From Bacillota bacterium (GTDB lineage Bacteria > Bacillota > Clostridia > Oscillospirales > Ruminococcaceae), in the NCBI GenBank assembly GCA_023460035.1, contig JAEWRN010000023.1, forward strand, positions 1 to 64,000: a stretch of DNA of 64,000 bases. The letters are read 5' to 3'. The notes under the pieces are model-generated. The model was not told the DNA's origin. It saw only the letters and a list, made by a program, of their open reading frames with translations, and did not search any database. Within the stretch, counting starts at the first letter, position 1. Every line of letters begins with the position of its first letter. Of the stretch, positions 5,257-14,114 are shown in pieces. The translations under genes and the position numbers were made by a program.

Positions 5257-7701
5257 ATGGGCAGTGAATTGGAAAAAAAGTTTTGCTCTCTGCGTCGGCA
5301 GGTGATTGAGCGCAGTTTTGGCAGGCTTAACCCGGTGCAGCAGGACGCGGTTTTCACGGTGGATGGCCCGCTGTTGATTTTGGCGGGTGCCGGCAGTGGC
5401 AAGACCACCGTATTGGTCAACCGCATTGCAAATCTGGTGCGGTTTGGCATAGCGCATGACAGCGAAAAGGTGTTTGGCACCGTGACGCAAAAAGAAATAG
5501 ACGAATTACAGGCCCTGCTGCAAAGCGGCGGTCGGCCTAAAAAAGAGCTGCTGCCGCTGCTTGCGGTGGGGGCGGTGCGCCCGTGGCAAATTTTAGCCAT
5601 TACCTTTACCAACAAGGCGGCGGGTGAGCTGCGTGCGCGGCTTGAAACAATGCTGGGCGCTGCGGATGCAGGCGAGATCACGGCAAGCACCTTTCACTCT
5701 GCCTGTGTGCGCATCCTTCGGCGGGATGCCGAGCGGCTGGGGTACCCCAAAAGCTTTACTATTTATGACAGCGACGATTCTCTGCGGGCCATGAAAGAGG
5801 TCTATAAGCAGTATAATATTGATGATAAGTTTTTGCCGCAAAAGGCGGCGCTTTCGGCTATTGGCCGCCTGAAAGACCAAATGGTCGGCCCGTCACAGGC
5901 AGTGGCAGCCGCGGGCAGCGACCACCGCGCAGCGCTGGTTGCCACTGCGTATGAAGGCTATGCAAAGCGCCTTGCTTCTGCCGGCGCAATGGATTTTGAC
6001 GACCTGATTTACCAAACGGTGCGCCTGCTGCAAAACCACGAAGATGTGCTGGAATATTACCGCAACCGCTGGCGCTATGTGCTGGTAGACGAATACCAGG
6101 ATACCAGCATCGCCCAGTTTCAGCTGGTCAGCCTGCTTGCCGCCGGGCACAACAATATCTGCGTGGTGGGCGATGACGACCAGAGCATCTACCGGTTTCG
6201 CGGTGCGACGATTGAAAATATTCTCAGCTTCGAAAAAAGCTTCCCCGGTGCCAAGGTGGTGCGGCTGGAACAAAACTACCGCTCGACCACCAGTATTTTG
6301 GACGCCGCAAACCGCGTGATTAAAAATAACGTTGGCCGCAAGGGCAAAACACTGTGGACAGCCAACGGCGACGGCGACGAGGTGCAGCTGTACCGCGCCG
6401 AAAACGAGCAGGACGAAGCTGCGCATATCGCCTCTATTATTGGGGAAAACCTCAAGGCGGGGGCGAATTTGCGCGACCACGCGGTGCTTTACCGCATGAA
6501 CGCGCAGTCGAACCCGGTTGAAATGTATTTTGCACGCGCCGGTATCCCCTACAAAATTGTGGGTGGCAGGCGCTTTTTTGACCGCAAAGAGGTCAAGGAT
6601 ATCCTGTCTTATCTGTCGGTCATTGCAAACCCGCGTGATGACTTGCGGCTGCGCCGTATTATCAACGAGCCGGCGCGCAAAATTGGCGCGGCAACTCTGG
6701 ACGCTGCTGCCTCGATTGCCGAAGGGCTGGGCTGCGGCTTATTAGAGGTCGTCGCCAATGCGCAGGACTACCCGGCGCTGGCCCGTGCACTGACACCCCT
6801 TGGCGCCTTTTACGCAATTTACGAAGAGCTGGTGCGTGCCGCGGCAGAAAGTACACTGGACGAGCTGGTTACAACAGTGATCGACCGCAGCGGCTACCGC
6901 CAGATGCTGGAGACGCAGGGCGAAGAGGGCCAGACCCGGCTGGAAAACCTGGGCGAATTGGTCTCTTCGGTAAAGACCTATGCGGACGAAAAAGGCGAAG
7001 AAGCGACGTTGGAGGGCTACCTGGAAGAGGTTGCGCTGATTTCAGACCTGGATGGGCTGGATGAGGACGACGACAAGGTGGTCATGATGACGATGCACTC
7101 GGCCAAGGGCCTTGAATTTGATTATGTGTTTTTGATTGGCATGGAAGAAGGGGTGTTCCCCGGAGAGATGAGCCGCTATTCAGAGGATGATCTGGAAGAG
7201 GAACGCCGCCTTTGCTATGTGGGCATTACCCGTGCCAAGAAAAAGCTGTACCTTTCGTGCGCGCATACCCGTATGATTTTTGGGCAGACGCGCCGCAACC
7301 CGCAGTCGCGCTTTTTGGACGAAATTGGCGAGGAATCAATGAGCGTGCAGGAGAGCCCGACGCTCGGTTATGCCACCCATCGGCCGCCGGCAAGCGAGAT
7401 ACGTGCCCGCAAAACCACCAAAGAAGCGCAGTCGTTCCGCAGCTTTATCAGCCGCAGTACCCTTGCGGGGGATGATGCCCCCCAGCGCCCAGTTGCAGCC
7501 GCAGTGGCTGCCGGCACCCCAAAAGCAAAAGCCGCCGGGGCGGCGTTTGCCGCCGGTGACATTGTGCAGCACAAGGTGTTTGGCCGCGGTACGGTGTTAA
7601 AGGTCACCCCCATCGCCGGGGATACGATTGTGGAGATCCGGTTTGAAAAGGTTGGCATTAAAAAAACAATGGCAAATTACGCGCCGCTTGAAAAGCTGTA
7701 G
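5257..7701 (+). CDS. pcrA: UvrD/PcrA-type ATP-dependent DNA helicase
   Basis: 814 residues, SF1A 3'-5' helicase used in repair and in clearing replication and recombination intermediates. Visible motifs: Q-motif LNPVQQDAV (~24), Walker A AGAGSGKT (43-50), motif Ia ITFTNKAA, motif II DEYQD (~278), motif III GDDDQSIYRFRGA, motif IV LEQNYRS, motif V MTMHSAKGLEFD and motif VI VGITRAKKKLY. The C-terminal 50 residues (GDIVQHKVFGRGTVLKV) are the Tudor-like domain that contacts RNA polymerase in PcrA. About 35 residues (66-106, DELQALLQSGGRPKKELL) are inserted between Walker A and motif Ia relative to the short Bacillus form. Single-gene unit. Confidence 0.96.
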   Translation: MGSELEKKFCSLRRQVIERSFGRLNPVQQDAVFTVDGPLLILAGAGSGKTTVLVNRIANLVRFGIAHDSEKVFGTVTQKEIDELQALLQSGGRPKKELLPLLAVGAVRPWQILAITFTNKAAGELRARLETMLGAADAGEITASTFHSACVRILRRDAERLGYPKSFTIYDSDDSLRAMKEVYKQYNIDDKFLPQKAALSAIGRLKDQMVGPSQAVAAAGSDHRAALVATAYEGYAKRLASAGAMDFDDLIYQTVRLLQNHEDVLEYYRNRWRYVLVDEYQDTSIAQFQLVSLLAAGHNNICVVGDDDQSIYRFRGATIENILSFEKSFPGAKVVRLEQNYRSTTSILDAANRVIKNNVGRKGKTLWTANGDGDEVQLYRAENEQDEAAHIASIIGENLKAGANLRDHAVLYRMNAQSNPVEMYFARAGIPYKIVGGRRFFDRKEVKDILSYLSVIANPRDDLRLRRIINEPARKIGAATLDAAASIAEGLGCGLLEVVANAQDYPALARALTPLGAFYAIYEELVRAAAESTLDELVTTVIDRSGYRQMLETQGEEGQTRLENLGELVSSVKTYADEKGEEATLEGYLEEVALISDLDGLDEDDDKVVMMTMHSAKGLEFDYVFLIGMEEGVFPGEMSRYSEDDLEEERRLCYVGITRAKKKLYLSCAHTRMIFGQTRRNPQSRFLDEIGEESMSVQESPTLGYATHRPPASEIRARKTTKEAQSFRSFISRSTLAGDDAPQRPVAAAVAAGTPKAKAAGAAFAAGDIVQHKVFGRGTVLKVTPIAGDTIVEIRFEKVGIKKTMANYAPLEKL

Positions 7702-7901
7702 TAATGGCAACAAGCTGGCTAAAATTGAACAAAACAGTATGCTTTAAGATCATACGGCCTGCCCGTAATGCAGGCCCCAAGCAGTAACCTGCCGCGGCCC
7801 GGGTTTCCCGCTGGCCCCGGCGCTGTTTGCCATGGCCCGCAGCATTGCTACGGGTACGTGCATAGCAGCAAAAAGCATTCAAAAAGTTGGTGGTTAAAGC
7901 A

Positions 7902-8564
7902 ATGGGTAAGTTGTTTGTAATCGAGGGGATCGATGGTTCCGGCAAGGCCACCCAAAGTGCCTTGCTGCAGCAGGCATTGCAGCAGCAGGGGGCACAAAGC
8001 CGCCAGATCAGTTTCCCAAACTATGCGTCAGATTCCAGCGCGCTGGTTAAAATGTACCTTGCCGGCAAGTTTGGCAGCCACCCGCAGGACGTAAACCCCT
8101 ACGCGGCATCTACTTTTTACGCGGTGGACCGCTATGCCGGGTATAAGACCGACTGGGGCCCTTTTTACGACCAGGGCGGGGTTTTGGTGGCAGACCGATA
8201 CACTACATCCAATGCGGTGCACCAGTGCGCCAAGCTGCCGCAGGCCCAATGGGATGAGTATCTTGACTGGCTGTTTGACTTTGAATATCAAAAAATCGGT
8301 GTCCCAAAGCCGGACTGTGTGCTGTACCTAGCAGTGGAGCCGCAAACCAGCGGCAAGCTGATGAGCGACCGCTATGGCGGGCAGGAAGAAAAAAAGGACA
8401 TCCACGAGCGGGACATTGCTTACCTTGAGCAATGCCACACCGCGGCAGAATATTGCGCCCGCAAGCTGGGGTGGCACCGCATTGACTGTATGCAGGGCGC
8501 CACATTGCGTGGCGTGGGCGAAATTGCACAGCAGGTTTGGGCCGCTGTGCAGCAGGTGCTGTAA
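7902..8564 (+). CDS. tmk: thymidylate kinase-like (d)NMP kinase
   Basis: 220 residues from the ATG at 7902; an upstream TTG at 7887 is in frame but adds nothing conserved. Walker A GIDGSGKAT lies near the N-terminus, ADRYTTSNAVH is the DR-containing substrate motif, and SDRYGGQEEKKDIHE resembles the lid region. This is the dTMP-kinase fold (dTMP to dTDP). The sequence belongs to a divergent Clostridia subgroup with an extra YAVDRYAGYKTDW segment, so a related nucleotide specificity is possible. It starts a run of co-directional genes (to 13,926) whose functions are otherwise unrelated. Confidence 0.82.
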   Translation: MGKLFVIEGIDGSGKATQSALLQQALQQQGAQSRQISFPNYASDSSALVKMYLAGKFGSHPQDVNPYAASTFYAVDRYAGYKTDWGPFYDQGGVLVADRYTTSNAVHQCAKLPQAQWDEYLDWLFDFEYQKIGVPKPDCVLYLAVEPQTSGKLMSDRYGGQEEKKDIHERDIAYLEQCHTAAEYCARKLGWHRIDCMQGATLRGVGEIAQQVWAAVQQVL

Positions 8565-8604
8565 AGCGGCCTGCACAATGGATACAAAGAAGGGATTTAT
8601 TACA

Positions 8605-9501
8605 ATGGAATTTCATGAAATTACGCCGGAAGACGGCAAGTGGGTGCGCCCGCTGCTGGAACGCTCTGGCTTTGAGACCTGTGAATATACGTTTGGGAAC
8701 ATTTATATGTGGAGCCATGTGTACGAGACCAAGCTTGCCGAGTATAAGGGGTATGTGGTTGCCCGCAATATTGGCCGCACCCACCATCACTTTTTGTTCC
8801 CCACCGGCGGCACCGATTTAAAAGCGGTAATCGAAGCCTGTGTCGAAGATGCGCAAATGGCGGGCAAAAACCCGATGTTCTACGGCGTGGCAGAATCAGA
8901 AGTGCCCAAACTTGAGGCGCTGTTCCCCGGCCAGTTTGAATTTACGCAGACCCGCGACATGCAGGACTATGTGTATCTTGCAACCGATTTGCAGGAGCTG
9001 CCCGGTAAAAAATTTCAAAAAAAGCGCAACCATGTCAGCCGCTTTATCAAAGAACACCCGGACTATACGTTTGAAACGATTGGCCCGGACAACATTGAAG
9101 AGGTGCGCGCGTTTAACCGCAAATGGTGCGAGGTAAACGGCTGCAATACCGAGCCCGGCCTTGCGCGCGAACACCGTGCCATTGAAATGGTGCTCAACCA
9201 TTACCTTGAGCTGGAATTGCGGGGCGGTCTGATCCGCACCGGCGGCGAAATTGTGGCCTTTTGCTATGGCAGTCGCCTGTCGCCCACGACGCTGAACACA
9301 CAGGTAGAAAAAGCTTGGCACGATGTCAATGGTGCTTATGCCATCATCAACCGCGATTTTGCGCGTTCGCTTGGCAATGAATTTTTGTATATCAACCGCG
9401 AAGAGGACCTTGGCGAAGAGGGCCTGCGCAAGGCAAAGCTTTCGTATAACCCGGCGTTTCTCGCGCCAAAATATCAAATCGTCTTAAAAAACGAAAAATA
9501 A
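8605..9501 (+). CDS. DUF2156 (GNAT-fold) protein
   Basis: 298 residues. The ATG at 8605 is chosen because the protein starts MEFHEITPEDGKWVRPLLE as in relatives; a long upstream extension of the frame (from 8374) overlaps the kinase gene and is spurious. The family has two GNAT-like halves and is related to the C-terminal domain of phosphatidylglycerol lysyltransferase (MprF). KKFQKKRNHVSRF and YINREEDLGEEGLRKAK are typical family motifs. Likely an aminoacyl- or acyl-transferase with unknown acceptor. It lies 26 bases upstream of a GNAT acetyltransferase and probably shares its transcript. Confidence 0.8.
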   Translation: MEFHEITPEDGKWVRPLLERSGFETCEYTFGNIYMWSHVYETKLAEYKGYVVARNIGRTHHHFLFPTGGTDLKAVIEACVEDAQMAGKNPMFYGVAESEVPKLEALFPGQFEFTQTRDMQDYVYLATDLQELPGKKFQKKRNHVSRFIKEHPDYTFETIGPDNIEEVRAFNRKWCEVNGCNTEPGLAREHRAIEMVLNHYLELELRGGLIRTGGEIVAFCYGSRLSPTTLNTQVEKAWHDVNGAYAIINRDFARSLGNEFLYINREEDLGEEGLRKAKLSYNPAFLAPKYQIVLKNEK

Positions 9502-9527
9502 CCCGGCAGTAGAGAGAGGGAATTTGT

Positions 9528-10349
9528 ATGCGCATTGCAACACAGGCAGACCGCCCCGTGCTGAATGATTTATGGCAGCAGGCGTTTGGGGACGGGCCTG
9601 AGTTCAGTAATTTTGTATTTGACAAATTTGCAGGGTTTGACCACACTTATGTTGAAGAGCAGGGTGGCCAGCTGGTGGCATCGGCTTGTGCCGTGCCCGT
9701 TACGCTGGGTGCCCTGCGCGGGTTTTACCTGTATGGGCTGAACACCCGCGCAGAACTGCGGGGCAGGGGCATTATGCGCACGCTGCTGCAAACGCTGGAG
9801 CAGCAGCTGGCTGCCGGCGGCGCTGCATTTACCGTGCTGGTGCCGGCAAACCAGTCGCTGTTTGCGTTTTATGAAAAGCTGGGGTATGAAACCCGGTTTA
9901 CCCACCGCATCGTCACCAAAGAGGTGAAGCCAAACCTTTGGGTGCGGGCTGATTTTGACACGTTGACTGCCCCGCGCCTTGCTGCGGCGCGCGAGCAGTT
10001 TTTGCCGCGCCCTTATGTGGCATTTGCCGCACAGCCGCATGCCGCCATGGTACAAGGCCTGTATACCGAGGGCGCTACCACGGTGCAGACCGAGCAGGGG
10101 TACGGCGTGTTTTTTGTGCAGCAGGATACGATGGTGTTTCGTGAGCTTGCGGCAGAAAGCAATTTTGCCGCAACACAACTATTAGAAGCCGCACGGCAAA
10201 AAAGCGGCTGCTTTGAAGCGACGCTGGAGCTGCCGCATTTTGGCGAGCTGTTTTTGGGCGAAGGCGAACAGCGCCCGTATGGCATGCTGAAATGGCTGGC
10301 AAACGAGAGAATTGCAGAAGAGCCAAACATGTCGCTGATGGCTGACTGA
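9528..10349 (+). CDS. GNAT-family N-acetyltransferase
   Basis: 273 residues, ATG behind GAGAGAGGGAA. The N-terminal half is an acetyltransferase domain: YLYGLNTRAELRGRGIMRTL is the acetyl-CoA pyrophosphate loop (R/QxxGxG/A type), followed by FTVLVPANQSLFAFYEKLGYE, the C-terminal signature of the fold. The remaining 120 residues resemble the second domain of larger Eis-like acetyltransferases. Substrate unknown. The adjacent DUF2156 gene has a related fold; the pair appears to be co-transcribed. Confidence 0.83.
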   Translation: MRIATQADRPVLNDLWQQAFGDGPEFSNFVFDKFAGFDHTYVEEQGGQLVASACAVPVTLGALRGFYLYGLNTRAELRGRGIMRTLLQTLEQQLAAGGAAFTVLVPANQSLFAFYEKLGYETRFTHRIVTKEVKPNLWVRADFDTLTAPRLAAAREQFLPRPYVAFAAQPHAAMVQGLYTEGATTVQTEQGYGVFFVQQDTMVFRELAAESNFAATQLLEAARQKSGCFEATLELPHFGELFLGEGEQRPYGMLKWLANERIAEEPNMSLMAD

Positions 10350-10383
10350 CTTGGTTTGCTGCCGGTAAAGGAGAGATTTAGCA

Positions 10384-10929
10384 ATGGTATATCAGTTTTT
10401 GGCTGATGGGTTTGAAATTGTAGAGGCAATGTTTCCGCTGGATTTGCTGCGCCGTGCCGGGGTAGAGGTGGCGACGGTCGGCGTTGCGGGCAAGCGGGTA
10501 AAAAGCAGCGCCGGTGTGGTGGTAGAGGCCGATATTGACGGCCGCGATTTTGTGCTGCCGCAGGATGCTGAAATGGTGTTGCTGCCGGGCGGTATGCCGG
10601 GCACGACCAACCTGTTGAATTCTGATTTGGTCTCGGCCAGCCTTGAAACCGTCAAAGGCACCGGCGCTTATGCGGGCGCCATTTGCGCGGCCCCGTGGGT
10701 GCTGGATGCAAACGGCCTGTTGAAAGACAAAAAGGCCACTATGTTCCCCACCATGAACGAGCATATGGAACACGGCAGCTTTACCGGTGCGCCGGTAGAA
10801 ATTGACGGTAAGGTGATTACCGGCCGTGCTGCGGGTGTGTCGCTGGAATTTGGCCTTGCACTGGTGGAGGCGTTGCGCGGTAAAGAGGCCGCTGAAAAGG
10901 TAAAGCATTCGATCTACCCGAATTTTTAA
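10384..10929 (+). CDS. DJ-1/PfpI-family protein
   Basis: 181 residues, ATG behind AAAGGAGAG. The class I glutamine-amidotransferase-like fold of DJ-1 is clear: MVYQFLADGFEIVEAMFPLDLLRRAG at the start with the conserved Glu, LLPGGMPGTTNL in the middle, and the nucleophile-elbow cysteine in GAICAAPWVL near residue 101. DJ-1/ThiJ relatives act as glyoxalases, chaperones or deglycases. The Bacteroidota and Clostridia members remain loosely defined. Follows the GNAT gene by 34 bases. Confidence 0.92.
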   Translation: MVYQFLADGFEIVEAMFPLDLLRRAGVEVATVGVAGKRVKSSAGVVVEADIDGRDFVLPQDAEMVLLPGGMPGTTNLLNSDLVSASLETVKGTGAYAGAICAAPWVLDANGLLKDKKATMFPTMNEHMEHGSFTGAPVEIDGKVITGRAAGVSLEFGLALVEALRGKEAAEKVKHSIYPNF

Positions 10930-11005
10930 TTTGTAAAAAAGCCTGCGTTGCAGCGGGCAGTACCGAATAAAACGCGCTGTGCGCGCAAAGAGAGGTTATC
11001 TCACC

Positions 11006-12103
11006 ATGAAAAAAGTTCTTGCCATTTTGGCGGCCCTTGTGCTTGTGGGCGTACTGGTGCTGGGCGGCGGGTATTTTTATTACCGCTCGGAGGTAGACGG
11101 TACCGGTGCGGGCGGGCAAAGCCAGCAGTTTGTCGTAGAGCAGGGCGAAACGCCCACCGAAATTGCGCAGGCGCTGAAAGAGGCCGGTATCATCAACTCC
11201 GACCTGTTTTTTAGGTTGTACCTCAAACAAACCGGCACCGGCCCGTCGCTGCAATACGGTACTTTTTCGCTGCGGCCCGGCATGAGCTATGACGAGATCA
11301 TCACCGAGTTGCAAACCCCGGCCAAACGGCAGGACGTGGTGCGGGTTACCTTCCCGGAGGGCAACACTCTGATTCAGTTTGCAAATGCAATGGAAGATGC
11401 GGGCCTTTGCACGGCGCAGGAATTTATTGACGAAGCTAATAACGGCGATTTTTCAGACATCCCGTTCTGGTCGCAAATCGACACCGACCCCGATACGTTT
11501 ATGAAGGCGGAGGGGTATTTGTTCCCGGATACTTACGAGTTCTACCAGGACGACACGGTGCACAACATGGTGGCAAAGCTGTACCAGCAGTTCAACGACA
11601 AATTTACCGATGAGATGACTGCCCGCATGCAGGAGCTTGGCCTTTCGCTGCGCGAGACGATTACCCTGGCTTCGCTGATTCAGGAAGAGGCAGGCGACCC
11701 CGCCAATATGCCGGGTGTTTCGGGCGTGTTCTACAACCGGTTAAAGCCGGGCTCCCCGTACCCCAAAATGGGCAGTGACGTGACGTGGTATTATATTTCT
11801 GATTTTATTCGCCCCTATTACGCCGCATTGGGCCAGCAGGTGCCGGACGGGATGGAAGACGCCTATTACACCGGTGACAACGACCCCAATTCGCGCACCG
11901 GCCTGCCGGCGGGCCCGCTGTCGAACCCGGGCATTGACGCCATCAACGCCGCACTGTACCCAGAGGAGAACGATTATTATTTCTTCCTCACCGATGCGAA
12001 CGGCAAATACTACTACGCAAAAACCTATGACGAGCACCTTGCCAACATTCAAAAAATGAAGTCGGTCAATGCCGAGGTGAAGGCGTCGATCGGCGGTGTA
12101 TAA
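11006..12103 (+). CDS. mltG: endolytic murein transglycosylase MltG
   Basis: 365 residues, ATG at 11006 behind AGAGAGG. One N-terminal membrane anchor (about 4-26, VLAILAALVLVGVLVLGGGY), then a LysM-like segment and the YceG domain. The catalytic Glu lies in TLASLIQEEAG near residue 226, and YFFLTDANGKYYYAKTYDEH is the C-terminal signature. MltG cuts nascent glycan strands at the membrane and sets glycan length. The stop overlaps the next start (TAATG), so it is translationally coupled to the U32 peptidase, an order also seen as yrrL-yrrN/O in Bacillus. Confidence 0.95.
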   Translation: MKKVLAILAALVLVGVLVLGGGYFYYRSEVDGTGAGGQSQQFVVEQGETPTEIAQALKEAGIINSDLFFRLYLKQTGTGPSLQYGTFSLRPGMSYDEIITELQTPAKRQDVVRVTFPEGNTLIQFANAMEDAGLCTAQEFIDEANNGDFSDIPFWSQIDTDPDTFMKAEGYLFPDTYEFYQDDTVHNMVAKLYQQFNDKFTDEMTARMQELGLSLRETITLASLIQEEAGDPANMPGVSGVFYNRLKPGSPYPKMGSDVTWYYISDFIRPYYAALGQQVPDGMEDAYYTGDNDPNSRTGLPAGPLSNPGIDAINAALYPEENDYYFFLTDANGKYYYAKTYDEHLANIQKMKSVNAEVKASIGGV

Positions 12104-13335
12104 TGCAGCATAACACAAAAAAACCAGAGCTGCTTGCCCCGGCGGGCGACATGGAGCGGCTGCGCTTTGCCCTGTTGTATGGGGCGGATGCCGTGTACCT
12201 TGCGGGCGAAAGCTTTGGCATGCGCGGTGCGCCCAAAAACTTTACACCGGACGAGATGCGCACGGCAGCGGCGCTATGCCATGCCGCAGGCAAACGCATG
12301 TATGTCACCATTAACACCATGCCGACCAATGAAGAAATTGACCAGCTGCCCTCCTATTTGCAGCAGCTGGCTGACATTGGGCCGGACGCGGTCATCGTGG
12401 CGGACCTTGGTGTGTTAGCCCTTGTAAAAAAACAGTTGCCCAAAACAGAAATTCATATGTCTACCCAGGCGGGCATTACCAACTGGGCAGCCGCCTGTGC
12501 CGCGTGGGAGCTTGGCGCAAAGCGGGTGGTGCTGGCGCGTGAAATGACGTTGCAGCAAATTGCCGCACTGCGCGAAAAAACCCCGCCGGGGTTGGAGCTG
12601 GAGGCCTTTGTACACGGTGCTATGTGCATGAGCGTTTCGGGCCGCTGCCTGCTGTCGAACTACATGACGGGGCGCGACGGCAACCGCGGCGCCTGTGCGC
12701 AGCCCTGCCGGTGGAAATATGCGCTGGTGGAAGAAAAGCGCCCCGGCGAGTATTTTGAAATTGGCGAAAATGAGGAGGGCAGTTATATCCTCAGCGCCGA
12801 GGACCTTTGCGCCGCGCCGTTTCTTGGGCAGGTTGCCGCGGCGGGGGTAGACAGCTTTAAAATTGAGGGCCGGGCTAAAAGCTTTTATTATGTGGCCAGT
12901 GTCACCGCCGCATACCGCCGTGCCATCGACGCACTGGGGCAAGACGCGGCAACCAGTATCTGCCCGCCAGAAACGCTGGCAGAGCTGGAAAAGGCCAGCC
13001 ACCGCCGTTATTCGCCCGGTTTCTACCTTGGCCCGGAATACGCAGTGCAAAACGTCACCGATGATAGGTACGAGCGCGGCTGGCAGATTGTTGCGGTGGT
13101 AGAAGGCTGGCAAGACGGCGTTGCCGCCTGTACCCAGCGCGGTAAGCTGCTGCAGGGGCAGACCATTGAGGCACTTTGCCCCGGCGGCGACACCTTTTTA
13201 TTTACACCAGAATGGCTGAAAAACGAGCAAGGCGAATTAATTGACGCCACCCCGCACGCCATGATGCCGTTTACGATGCCGGTGTCGCAACCATTGCAGG
13301 CGGGGTCAATTCTGCGCCGCAAAAACCAAAAGTGA
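12103..13335 (+). CDS. U32-family peptidase-like protein (TrhP/YrrO type)
   Basis: 410 residues. PELLAPAGDMERLRFALLYGADAVYL is the U32 N-terminal signature. The Cys cluster (AMCMSVSGRCLLSNY, then NRGACAQPCRWKY, residues ~175-205) is the iron-sulfur-type site found in this group. Relatives (TrhP in E. coli, YrrN/YrrO in Bacillus) hydroxylate U34 of tRNA rather than cleave protein; that is known for the family and inferred here. It begins within the mltG stop codon. A single U32 gene is present where Bacillus has two. Confidence 0.9.
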   Translation: MQHNTKKPELLAPAGDMERLRFALLYGADAVYLAGESFGMRGAPKNFTPDEMRTAAALCHAAGKRMYVTINTMPTNEEIDQLPSYLQQLADIGPDAVIVADLGVLALVKKQLPKTEIHMSTQAGITNWAAACAAWELGAKRVVLAREMTLQQIAALREKTPPGLELEAFVHGAMCMSVSGRCLLSNYMTGRDGNRGACAQPCRWKYALVEEKRPGEYFEIGENEEGSYILSAEDLCAAPFLGQVAAAGVDSFKIEGRAKSFYYVASVTAAYRRAIDALGQDAATSICPPETLAELEKASHRRYSPGFYLGPEYAVQNVTDDRYERGWQIVAVVEGWQDGVAACTQRGKLLQGQTIEALCPGGDTFLFTPEWLKNEQGELIDATPHAMMPFTMPVSQPLQAGSILRRKNQK

Positions 13336-13365
13336 CCCGGCAAACGCGAGAAAGGAACACGACTT

Positions 13366-13926
13366 ATGAGCAACCCCAGCATTGTCGCAATCGTCGGCTC
13401 TTTGCGCAAAGGCTCGCTGAATTTGCAGCTTGCACAGCAGGCACAGGCCCTTTGTGCGGGCAAAGCCGATTTTGAAATTTTAGACATCAGCAAAATACCC
13501 ATGATGAATGAGGATATTGAATACCCCGCACCTGCCGCCGTCGCCGCGCTGCGCAGCAAAGTACAGCAGGCAGACGGCGTGTGGTTTTTTACCCCGGAGT
13601 ATAACCACTATTTTTCAGGCGTTTTAAAAAATACGCTCGACTGGCTGTCCCGCCCTGCAAGTAAAGGCGAAAAACAGGTGCTGCTGGGCAAACCGACGGC
13701 AATCAGCGGGATTGCACCCAGCATGATGGGCACCGGTATTGCGCAGGACCACTTGGTGGCACTGCTGACCTTTATCAACGCACGGGTGATGAATTCGCCC
13801 CGCCTGCGCATCCCGAACGCAAATGAGCAGGTGGTAGACGGTGTGCTGCAGCTGACGCAAAGCCTGCAATTTTTGCAGGAGCAGCTGGATGCGTTTTTGC
13901 CGTTTATTGAAGCAAATAAACAGTAA
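13366..13926 (+). CDS. NADPH-dependent FMN reductase (flavodoxin-fold)
   Basis: 186 residues, ATG preceded by GAGAAAGGAA. IVGSLRKGSLNLQLA is the FMN phosphate-binding loop of the NADPH_FMN_red family, and FFTPEYNHYFSGVLKNTLDWLSRP the conserved second flavin motif. Members reduce quinones, azo compounds or chromate with NAD(P)H. Last gene of the 7,902-13,926 run; it ends at the strong hairpin 13,936-13,971. Confidence 0.92.
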   Translation: MSNPSIVAIVGSLRKGSLNLQLAQQAQALCAGKADFEILDISKIPMMNEDIEYPAPAAVAALRSKVQQADGVWFFTPEYNHYFSGVLKNTLDWLSRPASKGEKQVLLGKPTAISGIAPSMMGTGIAQDHLVALLTFINARVMNSPRLRIPNANEQVVDGVLQLTQSLQFLQEQLDAFLPFIEANKQ

Positions 13927-13935
13927 TATAAATAC

Positions 13936-13971
13936 ACACAACGCGGTATGGCTTGCCATACCGCGTTGTGT
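13936..13971. terminator. long hairpin after the FMN reductase gene
   Basis: Perfect 16-base arms (13936-13951 and 13956-13971) with a 4-base loop. There is no strong U-run after it on either strand, so it may act partly as an RNA stabiliser. It separates the rightward run of genes from the leftward membrane-protein gene. Confidence 0.7.
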
Positions 13972-14114
13972 GTTGTCGTGGTTACTTTTTAAAAACATGG
14001 TGTCGGCTTAAAAACAAATGCAAAACCGCCCCGAGGCCCCAACCTGCGCAGGGAGTTGCCCGCCAAACGGGCACGAGCAAAATGCCGCCGCGGTTAAAAC
14101 TGCCGGTGGCAGCA

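Noticed and set aside
7702..7901. A hairpin terminator or small gene between pcrA and the kinase gene.
   Set aside because: GC-rich, with a few weak inverted repeats but no U-run and no convincing ORF.
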